From Malachius bipustulatus (lineage: Eukaryota > Arthropoda > Insecta > Coleoptera > Melyridae): 64,000 nt of DNA. Below the pieces are notes generated by a model, which was not told the origin of the DNA, made no database searches, and was given only the letters and a program-made list of their open reading frames with translations. The DNA lies in the NCBI GenBank assembly GCA_910589415.1, contig OU342630.1, positions 17,827,867 to 17,891,866 of the forward strand. The letters run 5' to 3'. This document shows positions 42,304 to 53,024 of the stretch, piece after piece; the first letter of the stretch is position 1; every line of letters begins with the position of its first letter. The position numbers and the translations under genes were made by a program.

Positions 42304-42891
42304 CCAGATTCCGACCAGGCTCTGTTGTTTCATTTGAGCGCGAACGGTTTGCCGTTCGCTTCCTAACACGGCCTGCCCGCGTGATTCTTTAAGTAATACA
42401 ATGCAGTGGAACTTTCCGTTGGTGTTGATGTTTTGGCTTGCCGCTCGTGCCGCCCGTGTTAAAGAAGGCGAGTGACCTATTATTCCATTCCTATTATGCC
42501 TATTCCTATTATTATACCTACTCATGCCGACTATCCCGTGGATATGAATGAGAGAAGAAAAAAATTGTAATTATTTTATTTACCTAGGGCTGGTTTATCT
42601 CTTTATTTTATAAAAATATCGAGGGTACCTCTTTATTAATTTTCTGGAATGCTTTGACAACTATAATTATAATAGAACTATGACCTACCGTAATAAAATC
42701 AAGAACAACTGTCAGTTGTAGAAAGTGGGTTGAGTTAAGACAATCCTCTTCGCTGTCAGGGCGCACTCGAAACGGATTCCTTTACGAAACCACAGAATAG
42801 AATAAATCAGAAGCTAAACTCGCTGGCGGCGCCTTTGATCTTTTAGTGACAAGCCACACTTCTAGCGACCATTGCTTCAGAGTAGAAACGC

Positions 42892-42936
42892 AGGCCCGCC
42901 ACAGAATAGGGACAATTCTATTCTGTGGGCCCGCAT
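42892..42936. repeat. Hairpin around CCACAGAATAG
   Basis: GCCACAGAATAG and CTATTCTGTGGGC pair across an 8-9 nt loop, with more pairing outside (GGCCCG region). CCACAGAATAG also occurs once more at 42791. Function unknown. Confidence 0.55.
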
Positions 42937-43036
42937 TCAAAACTAATGAAAGCTCATCTCAAATCATGGCGGATCTCTATGCGCCGAGTAGATTCGCGAA
43001 CTCGATATTTTTATTGAAGTTTATATTCTGATTGTA

Positions 43037-43631
43037 CCGGGTGGGCATTTAAGAATGAACAGCGGCCATATCTTGGGAAATATTGATCCTACAGTTTCAA
43101 AATGAAAATTTTCCTGACATAAGTGACTATGCGAAATGCAATGAAAATTTTCAAGGTATTATATTATGTAGTTTAGATTTTTCTACAGGGTGATGAAAAA
43201 TCTGGTAATTTTCATCACCCTGTATAAAAATTCAAACCACATGGTATGATACCTTGTAAAAAGTTAAGATAGGGACATGTAAGCCGTTTTTAGATATATT
43301 GAGCCGTTCTAGTTCTACACTGCTTTGAAGTTGGAAAATTGCGATTTTCACCTGTTTATAACTTATAAACCGCTCAATCTAAATTCCAATGGTGAAAACC
43401 ACCTGTATTCGATTTCTTCAGACATTTAAAAAATATAATATTTTACTGGGTGTCCCCGTTAAAATAACGAAGTAGGTGTCAACTTCCGGTATTTCCGGAA
43501 GTGCGACCATCTTGAAAATATTTTCATTGCATTTCGCATAGTCACTTATGTCAGGAAAATTTTCATTTTGAAACTGTAGGATCAATATTTCCCAAGATAT
43601 GGCCGCTGTTCATTCTTAAATGCCCACCCGG
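43037..43631. mobile_element. Fold-back element F, 595 bp, TA-flanked
   Basis: It starts CCGGGTGGGCATTTAAG and ends with its reverse complement, with TA on each side (43035-43036 and 43632-43633). Arms are about 135 bp (positions sum to 86668). The end differs from CAGGGTG at two of the first seven bases. The centre holds a copy of repeat R2 (43200-43480) and a tiny palindrome. No coding. Confidence 0.85.
43186..43222. mobile_element. 37-bp micro-palindrome with CAGGGTG ends and TA flanks
   Basis: CAGGGTGATGAAAA, 9 nt, TTTTCATCACCCTG, with TA on both sides. It may be the smallest possible element of the CAGGGTG group, or the scar of two ends brought together. Confidence 0.55.
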
Positions 43632-43633
43632 TA

Positions 43634-44144
43634 CCTATTCTGTTACGAAACCCTTTATTATAAAATATTTGACATATTAAATTTCCATATCTTATTTGTT
43701 TATTTGTTAACAATTACGGTTCTTAAAAGCTATTTTTCAATATGTGGAAAGGGGTGCGTTTCTCTGTTCGGTGTCCTATATTTCAGTATTTACCTAAGTG
43801 TAGGTACTACAAATAAATAAATATTTGAGCCAGAATAATAATAATTATGTGAAATTGAACAAATAAGAAATATTTATTGGTTGAAGATCATAGATAATTA
43901 AAATCTTTTGAATGATATGTAAAACAAAATCCGGAGATATGGCATCGATGTTTCGTCGTTATTATTGACATATCAGTACGTCATAATTCATACACTGCAA
44001 ATCTGTTGGAGACCCAGGGAAATCACATGAAAAATTAAACTTTTGAGAGCAAAAGATAAAACAAGAGTGACGTGAAGCGTCATTCACTTCCTAGAGCGCC
44101 GGCGCTTCATATCGGTCTTCTGTTGTACCTGTTTCTTGTTATTA
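43634..44144. other. No gene seen
   Basis: AT-rich sequence with no coding, RNA or clear repeat structure, apart from GTGACGTGAAGCGTCATTCAC (44069-44089), which is partly palindromic. Confidence 0.45.
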
Positions 44145-44479
44145 AAATTTATTTATTTATTTATTTATTTAATCAGTATAAAATTACATATGTATTTCAA
44201 GGAAAAAAACACACGTAATTCCCACAGAGGTATAACGATACCTGTTTGTAGGAACTGATATAGGGGTATTACATATCTATGAAAACAAGAAATAGAAAAA
44301 AAAATCAAAACCCACAAACCAACAAAAAACATAAACAAAATCAAAAAAATACATACAATAGAATGCATAATATAAAAAAATCATCCCCAAAACAAAGATA
44401 TAACAAAAAATATCATTTGACATCATTTCCGACATTATACTGCATCTAGAAGCGAAAACATTGAAAACTGTATTCCCAG

Positions 44480-44975
44480 TTACATATTTTCCAGAATCCA
44501 AGATTTGATTTTACGCTTGATGTACTTTCTACTTGATCTTTCATTAATTATCTTGTATTCATTTGGCAACTTATTAAATATCTTTACAGCAGCAATGTAA
44601 CTATTTTTATCACTGATGGTTTTACACATTTTTGGTAGAGATATACTTTTATTTCTAGTTCTACTCGTTGAATTCTCATATTGATTTCTAAGTTCATTGT
44701 AATAATATACAGTGGCTTCTAACAAGAATAACCGTCTTAAATCCAAAGGACAATTGTCTATTTCAAAATTAGAGCTGTTTATAATTTTCAACAATTTATT
44801 TTGAAGTTGTTGTAACAAATTTAGGCTACTAGAATATGCTCCCCCCCAAGCAATCACCCCATAGGCAACAATACTTTGGAAAAGAGCATAGTAAATCACC
44901 ATAAGAGTTTTGGTCTCCATAAATCTAGACAATTTGTAGAATACAAAAGTGAGATATTTTGTTTTACTTATTATA
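44480..44975 (-). pseudogene. LINE 2 ORF2, C-terminal RT segment (beyond the insertion)
   Basis: Reads ISKTKYLTFVFYKLSRFMET, then YYALFQSIVAYGVIAWGGA and LLQQLQNKLLKIINSS, the usual thumb-to-tail part of a Jockey/CR1-type RT, and ends SWILENM with a stop at 44480. With the transposon and one TA removed, it joins the upstream RT in frame as HIEYIISKTK. Codons upstream of 44975 in this frame belong to the transposon. The element was therefore open across this point at the time of insertion. Confidence 0.85.
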
Positions 44976-45599
44976 CAGGGTGTTTCATTGGTAAACGGAC
45001 AAACGGAAACCGTGGATAGGGGACACTGAGGTGGTTCTAAAAAACCCATGGTTAATGGGTCTGACGTCATTAATAACATAGATACAGGGTGTTTTATGGA
45101 TATCGTCAATTTCTTTCAAAGGCCATAACTAACGAACCACGCTGTATATTTTTTTGAAATTTGGTGAAAAGTTTCCATTTCGCTACATAAACGTTTGACA
45201 TAACAACCGAAAAGAAAATCCAGGTCCGGACTTACAAAAAATTATTAAATGTTAGTGTTCGTAAAATAACACCCTGTATATCAGAATTTTCAAAGTTCGT
45301 TTTGGTATTTTGAAAGAATAGAAAATTTTGAACTAAACAGTGTACTTTTTGTAGTTGCGCATCTGATTCTTCGATGGGCATTTTGATCTCGAAGTTAGAT
45401 TTTTGCTTAAAACAGGTTCATGACCTTCAAAAATGTTCATCTTTTTTATGAATTAAAGAAGATAAATTATTGTAGCCTATTGGAATTTGCAAAACATGTC
45501 TGGCAGTACGTCTGTATCTCATTAAACTCTTGAAAAGTTTGAATACAGGTCCGTACCAGAACAAATATTGAAATTTTTGTTTATTTTTTCAACACCCTG
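44976..45599 (+). repeat. Left terminal inverted repeat (624 bp)
   Basis: Contains four end-like motifs: outward CAGGGTGTT at 44976 and 45085, each preceded by TA, and opposite CACCCTG at 45270-45276 and 45593-45599, each followed by TA. The arm is thus itself built like one or two nested MITEs. Confidence 0.9.
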
Positions 45600-45780
45600 T
45601 ATAACATAACTTGTAATGGTATTATGTAAAATGTAACAACCATTGAACAATAATTATGAAAACATACCTACTCTAGTGTTGTGCTACATGTTAACGTTCA
45701 GTAAAAACATGATACAAAAACTTAATCTAAGTATAATTAATTTTTGATAAAGTAATTTATGGTTCTTCTTAGGTATAACT

Positions 45781-45816
45781 AGGTATAACTGTCAAGTTAG
45801 TTTGACAGTTATACCT
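45781..45816. promoter_or_regulatory. Hairpin in the transposase 5' region
   Basis: AGGTATAACTGTCAA and its inverse pair across a 6-nt loop, and ATAACTGTCAAGTTATTTTGACAG follows at 45831. It could be a transposase or host factor site upstream of the gene. Function not shown. Confidence 0.35.
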
Positions 45817-45902
45817 ACTCAATTATTTCTATAACTGTCAAGTTATTTTGACAGCTACAGCTTGTGTTTTGGGTGTAGTGCAATATCATATTTACCTGTC
45901 AG

Positions 45903-47658
45903 CAGAGCTGCTACAAATACCCATTGAAAGTATTTCAAATATCAAATACCAAATACCGTATAAGGTATTTGCAATGTGAAATATCAAATACTCCGCTTAA
46001 TAAAAAAGATTTCAAATACCAAATACTCAACAGAAGTAATTGAAATTTACAGCAAATAAAGTATTTCAAATTTTTTATAGTATTTCAAATCCTTTAAAAG
46101 TATTTCAAATCCCTTAAAAGTATTTGAAATACCGCAAATTGTACTTCAAATACCCAAAACATAATTTTAAGTTATTTCAAATGTTTTGTATGGACTGTTC
46201 ATTTTAATTTGAGACATCGGTATTCAAAAATATTATCTCCCTCCTTGATTTTAGATAAAAATATTATATAAATGATTATTTTGTTTCTATAAACCAATAG
46301 GAAAACTCCATTTTAATCATTTTGGTGAGTTTCTTGCAGCGTTGCAGGTTGTAGCCAATCGTAACATTATTATAGTGGGAATTTTCTATTTACATTATTG
46401 CCACGAGAATAATTTGAGGTAGGTCATTTGTTTTTACTGAATAGTAATATTATTTTTCAATTTGACTTCTGTCATCAATTGCAAGACAATAATAAATAAT
46501 TACTGTAAAAATGAATGAGAAACAGTTCAGTTCATCGTCAGTCCATGGAAAAAAATGATCAATCGAATACCACATGAGAGTTCAATAAATAAAAAAAATA
46601 ATTTCACAGACCTTTCTCAAAGCTGTTGCCGTTCGACAACAGCCACTCGAGCCCTATTTGCTCTCGTGTCTATTGCCTGGCAACACCTTTTCGAAAATCT
46701 GTGGAATTATTTTTCCTTTCTCACTCTCTTGTTATATTACTACAGATAATTTGTTAAGATTGATTTATATGTTGTCAGTGAAAAATAAATAGAAACGGTC
46801 AACACAATTGCAATTTGAACTGAGTAGTATAATATGTAGTAGTAGTATATGTATAGTATATTATATGTATATGACTTCATAACAAATGAAGATCGCAATT
46901 TTACATTATCAAAGCAATTTATCTCGGAAACAACTGACAAGTAACAATATCGGAAAACGACTTTTTATGCGGTATTCTTACAACGTTAATTTTTTCACTT
47001 ACATTTTTGAAACAGCAGAGCGTATTCTCTATTATAAGAAAACAAAGGTTTCAAAATTTCTAATATTAATGATGTTGAGTTCTCAACTTTACCTCTTCAT
47101 ATCTCAGTCAATTTACAAGAGAAATTTTATCTACAATTTTTCTGCGCTTCTCTGATGACCCCCGAACAACATGCTGAAGAGTTTATGCGCCACTTACGGG
47201 ACAGCTAGTAGATTGGGAACTATTAATAAATTATAAAATTTATGTTTTCAACCCTTACTTTGTAGATTGATAAATCTAATAAATATGTAAGAAAATAATT
47301 AGATCGATACGTTAGAGTTAGGTACCTATTTTGAATAATTAAAGTACTCATTCTTGAAATACTTATAATGCTTATAAATTATTTGAATGACCGGAAGGTA
47401 TTTGAAATACCGGAGAGTATTTGAATTACCAGAGAAAGTATTTGAAATACCGGAGTTTATTTGAAATACCAAGCAAAGTAATTGAAATACCAGAATTTCT
47501 GAAAACCAAATACCAAATCCAAATACTCAACCAAAAGATTTCAAATATCAAATACCAAATACCGATAATCAAAAAGATTTGAAATAAAGTATTTCAAATA
47601 CCGAAAGTATTTGAAATACCTTTCCAATTACTTTTATTTCAAATACTGGACAGCTCTG
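45903..47658. mobile_element. Non-autonomous hAT-type element, 1756 bp, 8-bp target duplication
   Basis: Ends are CAGAGCTG and CAGCTCTG. The flanks carry the 8-bp duplication CCTGTCAG (45895-45902 and 47659-47666), the hAT hallmark. Subterminal regions (about 45918-46160 and 47395-47650) are packed with the palindromic word GTATTTSAAATAC and variants, as expected for transposase binding sites. The core has only short frames and no hAT transposase or dimerisation motif, so it must be moved in trans. It lies in the 5' leader of the transposase gene, 24 bp from its ATG counting from the duplication. Confidence 0.88.
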
Positions 47659-47690
47659 CCTGTCAGTAATTAAAATCAGTTATCTACATT

Positions 47691-48743
47691 ATGCCGTACC
47701 AATTTTCCAACGCAGAATATGCAGATATTTTGTACATTTATGGATTTTGTGATGGCAATTCAAGAGCTGCGAAAAGAGAGTACGCAAGACGCTTTCCTGG
47801 ACGGCGTATTCCAAACAATAAAACTTTTTCCGATGTCCTTAATTATACTAGAGAGCATGGGCGATTTCCAACCGCAAAGAGAAATGAACATAACGAAAGG
47901 CAACATCTAGATATGGAACAGAACATTATAAATATGGTAGAAATTGATCCAACTCTAAGTACGCGAAGAATTGGTCATATTCTTAATTTGCCGCATGTCA
48001 CTGTTTGGAGAAGATTAAGAAAAAATAATCTCTATCCATTTCACATACAAGATGTACAGAGGTTAGAGGATGGAGATGACATAGCTAGAGTAGATTTCAG
48101 TAGGTGGATAATCCGAAATCGAAGGATTTTGAACCGATGTTTGTTTACCGATGAGGCGCAGTTCACACGAGATGGGGTGTTTAATTTGAGGAACTGCCAC
48201 GTTTGGAGAGAAGAAAATCCATATGCGACAAGACAGTGTCATTCGCAAAGAAGATTTTCTTTTAACGTTTGGTGCGGAGTAGTCAATGATCGTTTAATTG
48301 GGCCACATGTTTTACCTAATAGACTCACTGGAGAAGCATATTTAGACTTACTCCAAAATGTTTTGCCTGTATTGCTTGAAGATTTTGATGTTGGAGGAAT
48401 GTATTTCCAGCACGATGGAGCTTCACCCCATTTTAGGGTGATGGTGAGAAATTTCTTAAATGAGAATTTTCCAAATATGTGGATAGGGAGGGGTGGACCT
48501 CACAATTGGCCGGCGAGATCACCCGATTTTAACCCTGTGGATTATGCCATTTGGGGATATTTAAAGTCCAAAGTGTATTCCACAGAAATAAATAGTAGGG
48601 AAGAACTTTTACAAAGAATAGAAGAGGCTTGCGGACAATTAAGAAATAATCCAGACATTATTAGAAAAGCAATAAGAAGCATTACAAAACGAGCACGAAA
48701 ATGCATTCAACAGAATGGGGGTCATTTTGAGCAACTTTTGTAA
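47691..48743 (+). CDS. DUF4817-type Tc1/mariner-like transposase, intact
   Basis: 350 aa. Residues 1-65 form the DUF4817-type helix-turn-helix (YQFSNAEYADILYIYGFCDG, then AKREYARRFPGRRIP), known from many insect transposases. A second HTH follows at about 80-115 (TRRIGHILNLPHVTVWRRL). The catalytic domain has FTDEA (Asp154), QHDGASPH (Asp242) and WPARSPDFNPVDYAIWGYL. If the last catalytic residue is the NPVD Asp284, as in mariner, the spacing is DD41D; if it is SPD Asp279, it is DD36D. No stop or shift is seen. The enzyme should bind the 624-bp repeats and cut and paste at TA. The hAT insertion 24 bp upstream may have removed its promoter or leader. Confidence 0.92.
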   Translation: MPYQFSNAEYADILYIYGFCDGNSRAAKREYARRFPGRRIPNNKTFSDVLNYTREHGRFPTAKRNEHNERQHLDMEQNIINMVEIDPTLSTRRIGHILNLPHVTVWRRLRKNNLYPFHIQDVQRLEDGDDIARVDFSRWIIRNRRILNRCLFTDEAQFTRDGVFNLRNCHVWREENPYATRQCHSQRRFSFNVWCGVVNDRLIGPHVLPNRLTGEAYLDLLQNVLPVLLEDFDVGGMYFQHDGASPHFRVMVRNFLNENFPNMWIGRGGPHNWPARSPDFNPVDYAIWGYLKSKVYSTEINSREELLQRIEEACGQLRNNPDIIRKAIRSITKRARKCIQQNGGHFEQLL

Positions 48744-49058
48744 CTTTTTGTGTACTGTTGGCTTATTTAAATTATCCATAACATTTTTTATTGTATCTTA
48801 TTCTTTCAATTTATTTTTCTAATGTAGTTCGTTGTTTAGGTTAGATGTAATAAATTACATGCAATTATTACCTATCTCTTATTCTTTTACTAAGGTTGAT
48901 AATGTATTATGTGACAAGGAGCTTGGATACTATTTTCACCATTTATTAAATGCTTGGTACTTAATACTATTACAAGTTATGTTACGATTTTTTTCTTCGG
49001 ATTCGGGGAGATGCGTCTTCGGAGAGCGTCCGGTGAGGTTTTCGGCCTTCCGGTGACG

Positions 49059-49682
49059 CAGGGTGTTGAAAAAATAAACAAAAATTTCAATATTTGTTCT
49101 GGTACGGACCTGTATTCAAACTTTTCAAGAGTTTAATGAGATACAGACGTACTGCCAGACATGTTTTGCAAATTCCAATAGGCTACAATAATTTATCTTC
49201 TTTAATTCATAAAAAAGATGAACATTTTTGAAGGTCATGAACCTGTTTTAAGCAAAAATCTAACTTTGAGATCAAAATGCCCATCGAAGAATCAGATGCG
49301 CAACTACAAAAAGTACACTGTTTAGTTCAAAATTTTCTATTCTTTCAAAATACCAAAACGAACTTTGAAAATTCTGATATACAGGGTGTTGTTTTACGAA
49401 CACTAACATTTAATAATTTTTTGTAAGTCCGGACCTGGATTTTCTTTTCGGTTGTTATGTCAAACGTTTATGTAGCGAAATGGAAACTTTTCACCAAATT
49501 TCAAAAAAATATACAGCGTGGTTCGTTAGTTATGGCCTTTGAAAGAAATTGACGATATCCATAAAACACCCTGTATCTATGTTATTAATGACGTCAGACC
49601 CATTAACCATGGGTTTTTTAGAACCACCTCAGTGTCCCCTATCCACGGTTTCCGTTTGTCCGTTTACCAATGAAACACCCTG
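49059..49682 (-). repeat. Right terminal inverted repeat (624 bp)
   Basis: Inverted partner of 44976-45599, with the same internal end-like motifs. Its inner edge at 49059 is preceded by CG rather than TA. Confidence 0.9.
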
Positions 49683-50911
49683 TATATTCAATATGCTTAC
49701 TCCATTTCAGATTATAATCTATCACAATTCCTAAGTATTTGCAGTTCTCTACCCTCTTCAAAAGACTGTCTTTAATTTTGATTTCAATATCTACAGGCAC
49801 ACTATCGCAATAATTTCCAAATGTAATATAGACCGTTTTGTCAATATTTAAGGTAAGTTTATTCGCCTCAAGCCATAGATCTATCCCGGCCAATAGATCA
49901 TTCATTTTTTGTTTAGCCTCTTCCCATGTTTTTCCCTCACTTATTGCAGCAGTATCATCAGCATATGATACAATATCACTCCCATCAATCTTAGCAAGGA
50001 GATCATTGATATACAGAATAAAAAGCAATGGGCCTAAAATGGTGCCCTGTGGCACACCAGTTTTAATTTCTTTATATTCACTAAATACATTATTTAACTT
50101 AACTCTCTGTTGCCGATTTGATAGATAACTGGTTAATAGTTTCAGTGCATGACCCCTTATTCCGTAATAATACAACTTATCCAACATAATTCCATGGTTG
50201 ACCGTATCAAAGGCCTTAGCCAAATCAAGAAAAGTAACTATAACTGGCCTACTTTTGTCCAGGCAATTGTAGATCACATCTGTAATGTAAGCAAAAGCAT
50301 CCGTGGTTCCCAAACCCCTAACAAAACCAAATTGTTTTTTAGACAATACTTCATGTTTTTTCAAAAATTCAAAGATTCTATTATAAATAAGTTTCTCAAA
50401 TATTTTGGCAACATTTGAAACCAACGATATCGGCCTGTAGTTGTTTGCTTTACTTTTATCGCCAGATTTAAAAATTGGAACCACTTCAGCTTTTTTTAAG
50501 AAATCCGGCCACACTGACAATTCAACACATAGATTAAAAATACACGCCAGTGGCCCAGCTATATATTCAGAGATAGCCTTTAGAACTCTGGCATGTATTT
50601 CGTCAACTCCACCACCCTTATCTTTTAAATTATATACAATAGTTCTAATTTCCTCCGTAGTTGCTGGATTTATAAAAATACTATTTGGATTCATATTTGG
50701 CATTTTCACCTTATTATCAGGAGACGAAGTACATATTTTACCACTTAAATTAATCCCGATTTCACAAAAATACTTATTCAAATATTCAACAATATCATTT
50801 GAATTGTCAATCCTCATACCTCTATCGTTTGTTAGATACTCAATTCCACTGCTTTTTTTAGAATTTTTACCCAGTCTTTGGTTAATGATATTCCACAACT
50901 TTTTATTATTA
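49683..50911 (-). pseudogene. LINE 2 ORF2, reverse transcriptase segment
   Basis: About 410 codons carry the full RT core: NNYRPISLVSNVAKIFEKL, then QFGFVRGLGTTDA, FLDLAKAFDTVNH, KTGVPQGTILGPLLFILYIN, and the catalytic box VSYADDTAAIS. It ends at the transposon edge with NLKWSKHIEY. It is out of frame by one base with the EN segment before it, near 50912-50920 (an A/T-rich GATAAATGGTAATAAT run). Together with the transposon this kills ORF2. The catalytic residues themselves are intact. It would have copied the element RNA at a nicked target. Confidence 0.85.
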
Positions 50912-52006
50912 TTACCATTTATCTAGTATTTTTATATAATTTTTATATTCGGTCTTTAGATAATCATTCTTAGGGTCTAATTTCCAAACTTGATAAAGTT
51001 GCTCCTTAGTTGCACAAGAAACCATTATAGCTTTAGTTATCCAAGATTTTCTTGGAATATGCTTGGAATTATTTTTCCTATTATTAGATATATTTTTGTA
51101 CCTTGATTTAGAAATGCAACACTTAATTTCATTTACCAACAATTCAACAGCTAAATTTGGATCGTGCAACATAATTTCATTCCAGTTAGATTTCCTAGCT
51201 ACATTTTTTAGCTTTTTATAGTTAATAGTGCAATATGTATTATTTTCCCGTTTAAAAATCTGTTCTTTAATAGCAACAAAGAGTGGATAATGATCTGTAA
51301 AAACAGTACTCACCCTAATAGGTTCAAAATTAAGTCTATCAGTTTTAACGAAAACATTATCAATGCAAGATCCTCCCCTTTCACTATCAGAAGGTCTTGT
51401 TACATCCTGAAAACAAGGAGAGTATCCCCTTTCCAAAAAATTATTTAGATGCTCTTGGCTTATCAGATCTAATTCTAACAAATCAATGTTGAAATCTCCG
51501 ATGATAAAATGATTTTTACTATGTTTACAATCAAGTAAGAAAACTTTCAAATCCTGAACAAATTCACTTTTGGGTAGATCATGTGATCTATATATACCAG
51601 AGACTTCAAGAGTGATACCACTGCCTATATTAAACTTAGAGTGTAGAACACTCAACCCTCCATACCGCCTGGTGGTAGTAGACTCATTAAATCTTTCATC
51701 AATATATATAACAACACCATCAGCTTGATTAATTCTACTGTTGTTATAAAAAAATTTGTAACCAGGCAGCTGGAAGTATCGGTAATATTCTAAACTCCAA
51801 GTCTCTGAACATACTATAATTATTGGCTTATTTTTCAATCTTTCAACAAAAACCTGTAATCTATCAATATTTGAATTTAAACTTCTAATATTTACGTATA
51901 ATATTAAGTTATCATCAGCACTCAAATTTTCACTAAATGAAAATAAATCTTTATAAATAGTTTCTTTTTTTAAAACTTCATAATCTTCGTGTTGCAGTAA
52001 ATCCAT
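50912..52006 (-). pseudogene. LINE 2 ORF2, AP-type endonuclease segment
   Basis: 364 codons from ATG 52006. The EEP endonuclease motifs are visible: LYVNIRSLNSNIDRL, IIIVCSETW, DGVVIYIDE, FIIGDFNID, and VFTDHYPLFVAI near the end, with catalytic Asp, Glu and His residues in place. This enzyme nicks target DNA to prime reverse transcription. The frame stops at 50912-50914 because of a one-base shift relative to the RT that follows. The ATG is a good ORF2 start, lying about 110 nt after the ORF1 stop. Confidence 0.85.
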
Positions 52007-52117
52007 TTTTTATTTACTGTTGATGTGGTTCACTGCTTCCCGAATTCCACTGCTTCCTGAGTTGTTTGATGGTGCTGATGCATTACGTATGCTGTTCGAA
52101 GATGTAGACCGATTTAA

Positions 52118-52655
52118 TTATATCTTCTCACTTTTCTTGCCACTTCCTGAATTCTGTCTTGTCACTCTACTAGCACCCAGAACCTTGATGGTTTGTACGT
52201 CCTTCAGGTGTGTTTCCGTAATTACTTCCCTTTCATTATCCTCAGTCCTGGTAATAGTCCTGCTCCGTATATCCTCTTTATTCCTCTGTGGAAACCGGTC
52301 TAATGTCTCTAAACCGTGTTGTCCACTTGGAGTTGAAGGGGCACTATTTGCCTTTTTCTCCACTATCGGCTCCTTGATTGTGATCGTGTCTTCTGGAAAA
52401 TCCGCTGCTGTATATATTTGTCCACCAGAAAACAGCCTATTCTGCTTGATGTATGCTGTAGGGTCTTCCGTTCTAGCCAATTTCAATTGTTTCCTAAGAA
52501 TTCTATTCTCACTTAATTCCCTCTGCGTCAAATCACTATTTACGTAAATACGCTTTCCTTTTAGTTTGAAAGTCGACTTTAGAATCTCCAATTTCCTCCA
52601 GTATGCGACAAATTCAACTTTAATAGGCTTGGTATGGCTCTTCCCTATTCCATAT
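52118..52655 (-). pseudogene. LINE 2 ORF1, C-terminal part (5'-truncated)
   Basis: The frame is open past the TTG at 52591 to about 52655, where it reads KPIKVEFVAYWRKLEILKS and then LKGKRIYVNSDLTQREL. This resembles the RNA-binding C-terminal part of LINE ORF1 proteins (RPIxVxFxxxxxKxxIL then an IYINxDLT pattern). After that come about 110 polar residues and a stop at 52118. The N-terminus is missing owing to 5' truncation, so the copy could not have made full ORF1. Confidence 0.55.
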
Positions 52656-53024
52656 ACATACCATATACATCCCTATTCCATATACCTATTCCATATAAAT
52701 ATTTTTAAACATTAAAAATTAAACATAAAGGGTTCATGAAGAACCGTTGAATCCTAAACTTTTCATAACCGCACTATTTACCATTTTGGAAAAGGGTTTT
52801 AAGGTCTGTTTACTTACATCTAACGGCATGGACACGGATCGGTTTTTCTTGTTTATTTCAAATACAACGCCAAATTAGGCATTGAAGTCTTCCTTCAACA
52901 TATTATAGGGTTTTCGCCATACCTAATTCTCTTAATTTAGAAGTTACAGTAATTTATTTTTAACAATTAGTTTAAAAAAAATTGAACTAAAATAACCAAC
53001 AACGAACAAAAAACCTTATTGCGC
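52656..53024. other. Simple repeat patch, then nothing recognised
   Basis: About 52640-52700 is a degenerate tandem of CCCTATTCCATATACATA. The rest is AT-rich without coding. Confidence 0.5.

Larger units (their letters stand above)
38825..42540 (-). repeat. Candidate decayed long LTR (solo) on the minus strand
   Basis: The left edge TGTGGTCAACAACACTC resembles the Gypsy LTR edge TGTAGTCACCCAAACCC. On the minus strand a TATA box (CTATAAAAAC, 42303-42294) is followed by an initiator-like TTAGTTAGTT, then by six tandem motif copies (42222-41944), then by about 3 kb without genes. This copies the plan of the intact 3504-bp LTR but not its sequence. No matching right edge or target duplication was found, and an unrelated palindrome is inserted at 39576-40109. 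A short TTTATCGGGCG triplication lies at 41565-41605. Confidence 0.35.
44976..49682 (+). mobile_element. Tc1/mariner-like DNA transposon with DUF4817-type transposase, 4707 bp
   Basis: It starts CAGGGTGTTTCATTGG and ends with the reverse complement, with TA on both sides (44974-44975 and 49683-49684). The terminal inverted repeats are 624 bp each (44976-45599 and 49059-49682; positions sum to 94658, so no net indel). Inside are an intact transposase gene and a nested hAT element. Without the hAT and its extra target copy it is 2943 bp. It sits in the RT of LINE 2. Clean ends, TA duplication and an open transposase mark it as a young and possibly autonomous copy. Confidence 0.92.
44145..52655 (-). 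mobile_element. LINE element 2 (Jockey/CR1-type), split by a DNA transposon
   Basis: The minus-strand order is the ORF1 end, EN, RT and a 3' tail of TAAA repeats (plus strand ATTT at 44145-44171). A 4707-bp DNA transposon lies within the RT end. Without it and one TA copy, the LINE is about 3.8 kb. The 5' end is truncated inside ORF1 at a simple-repeat patch (about 52640-52700). Confidence 0.85.

Noticed and set aside
44977..45109. N-terminal 45 residues of the 209-aa frame at 44480-45109, and the 61-aa frame at 49549-49734
   Set aside because: Read from transposon terminal repeats; only the part below 44976 is LINE.
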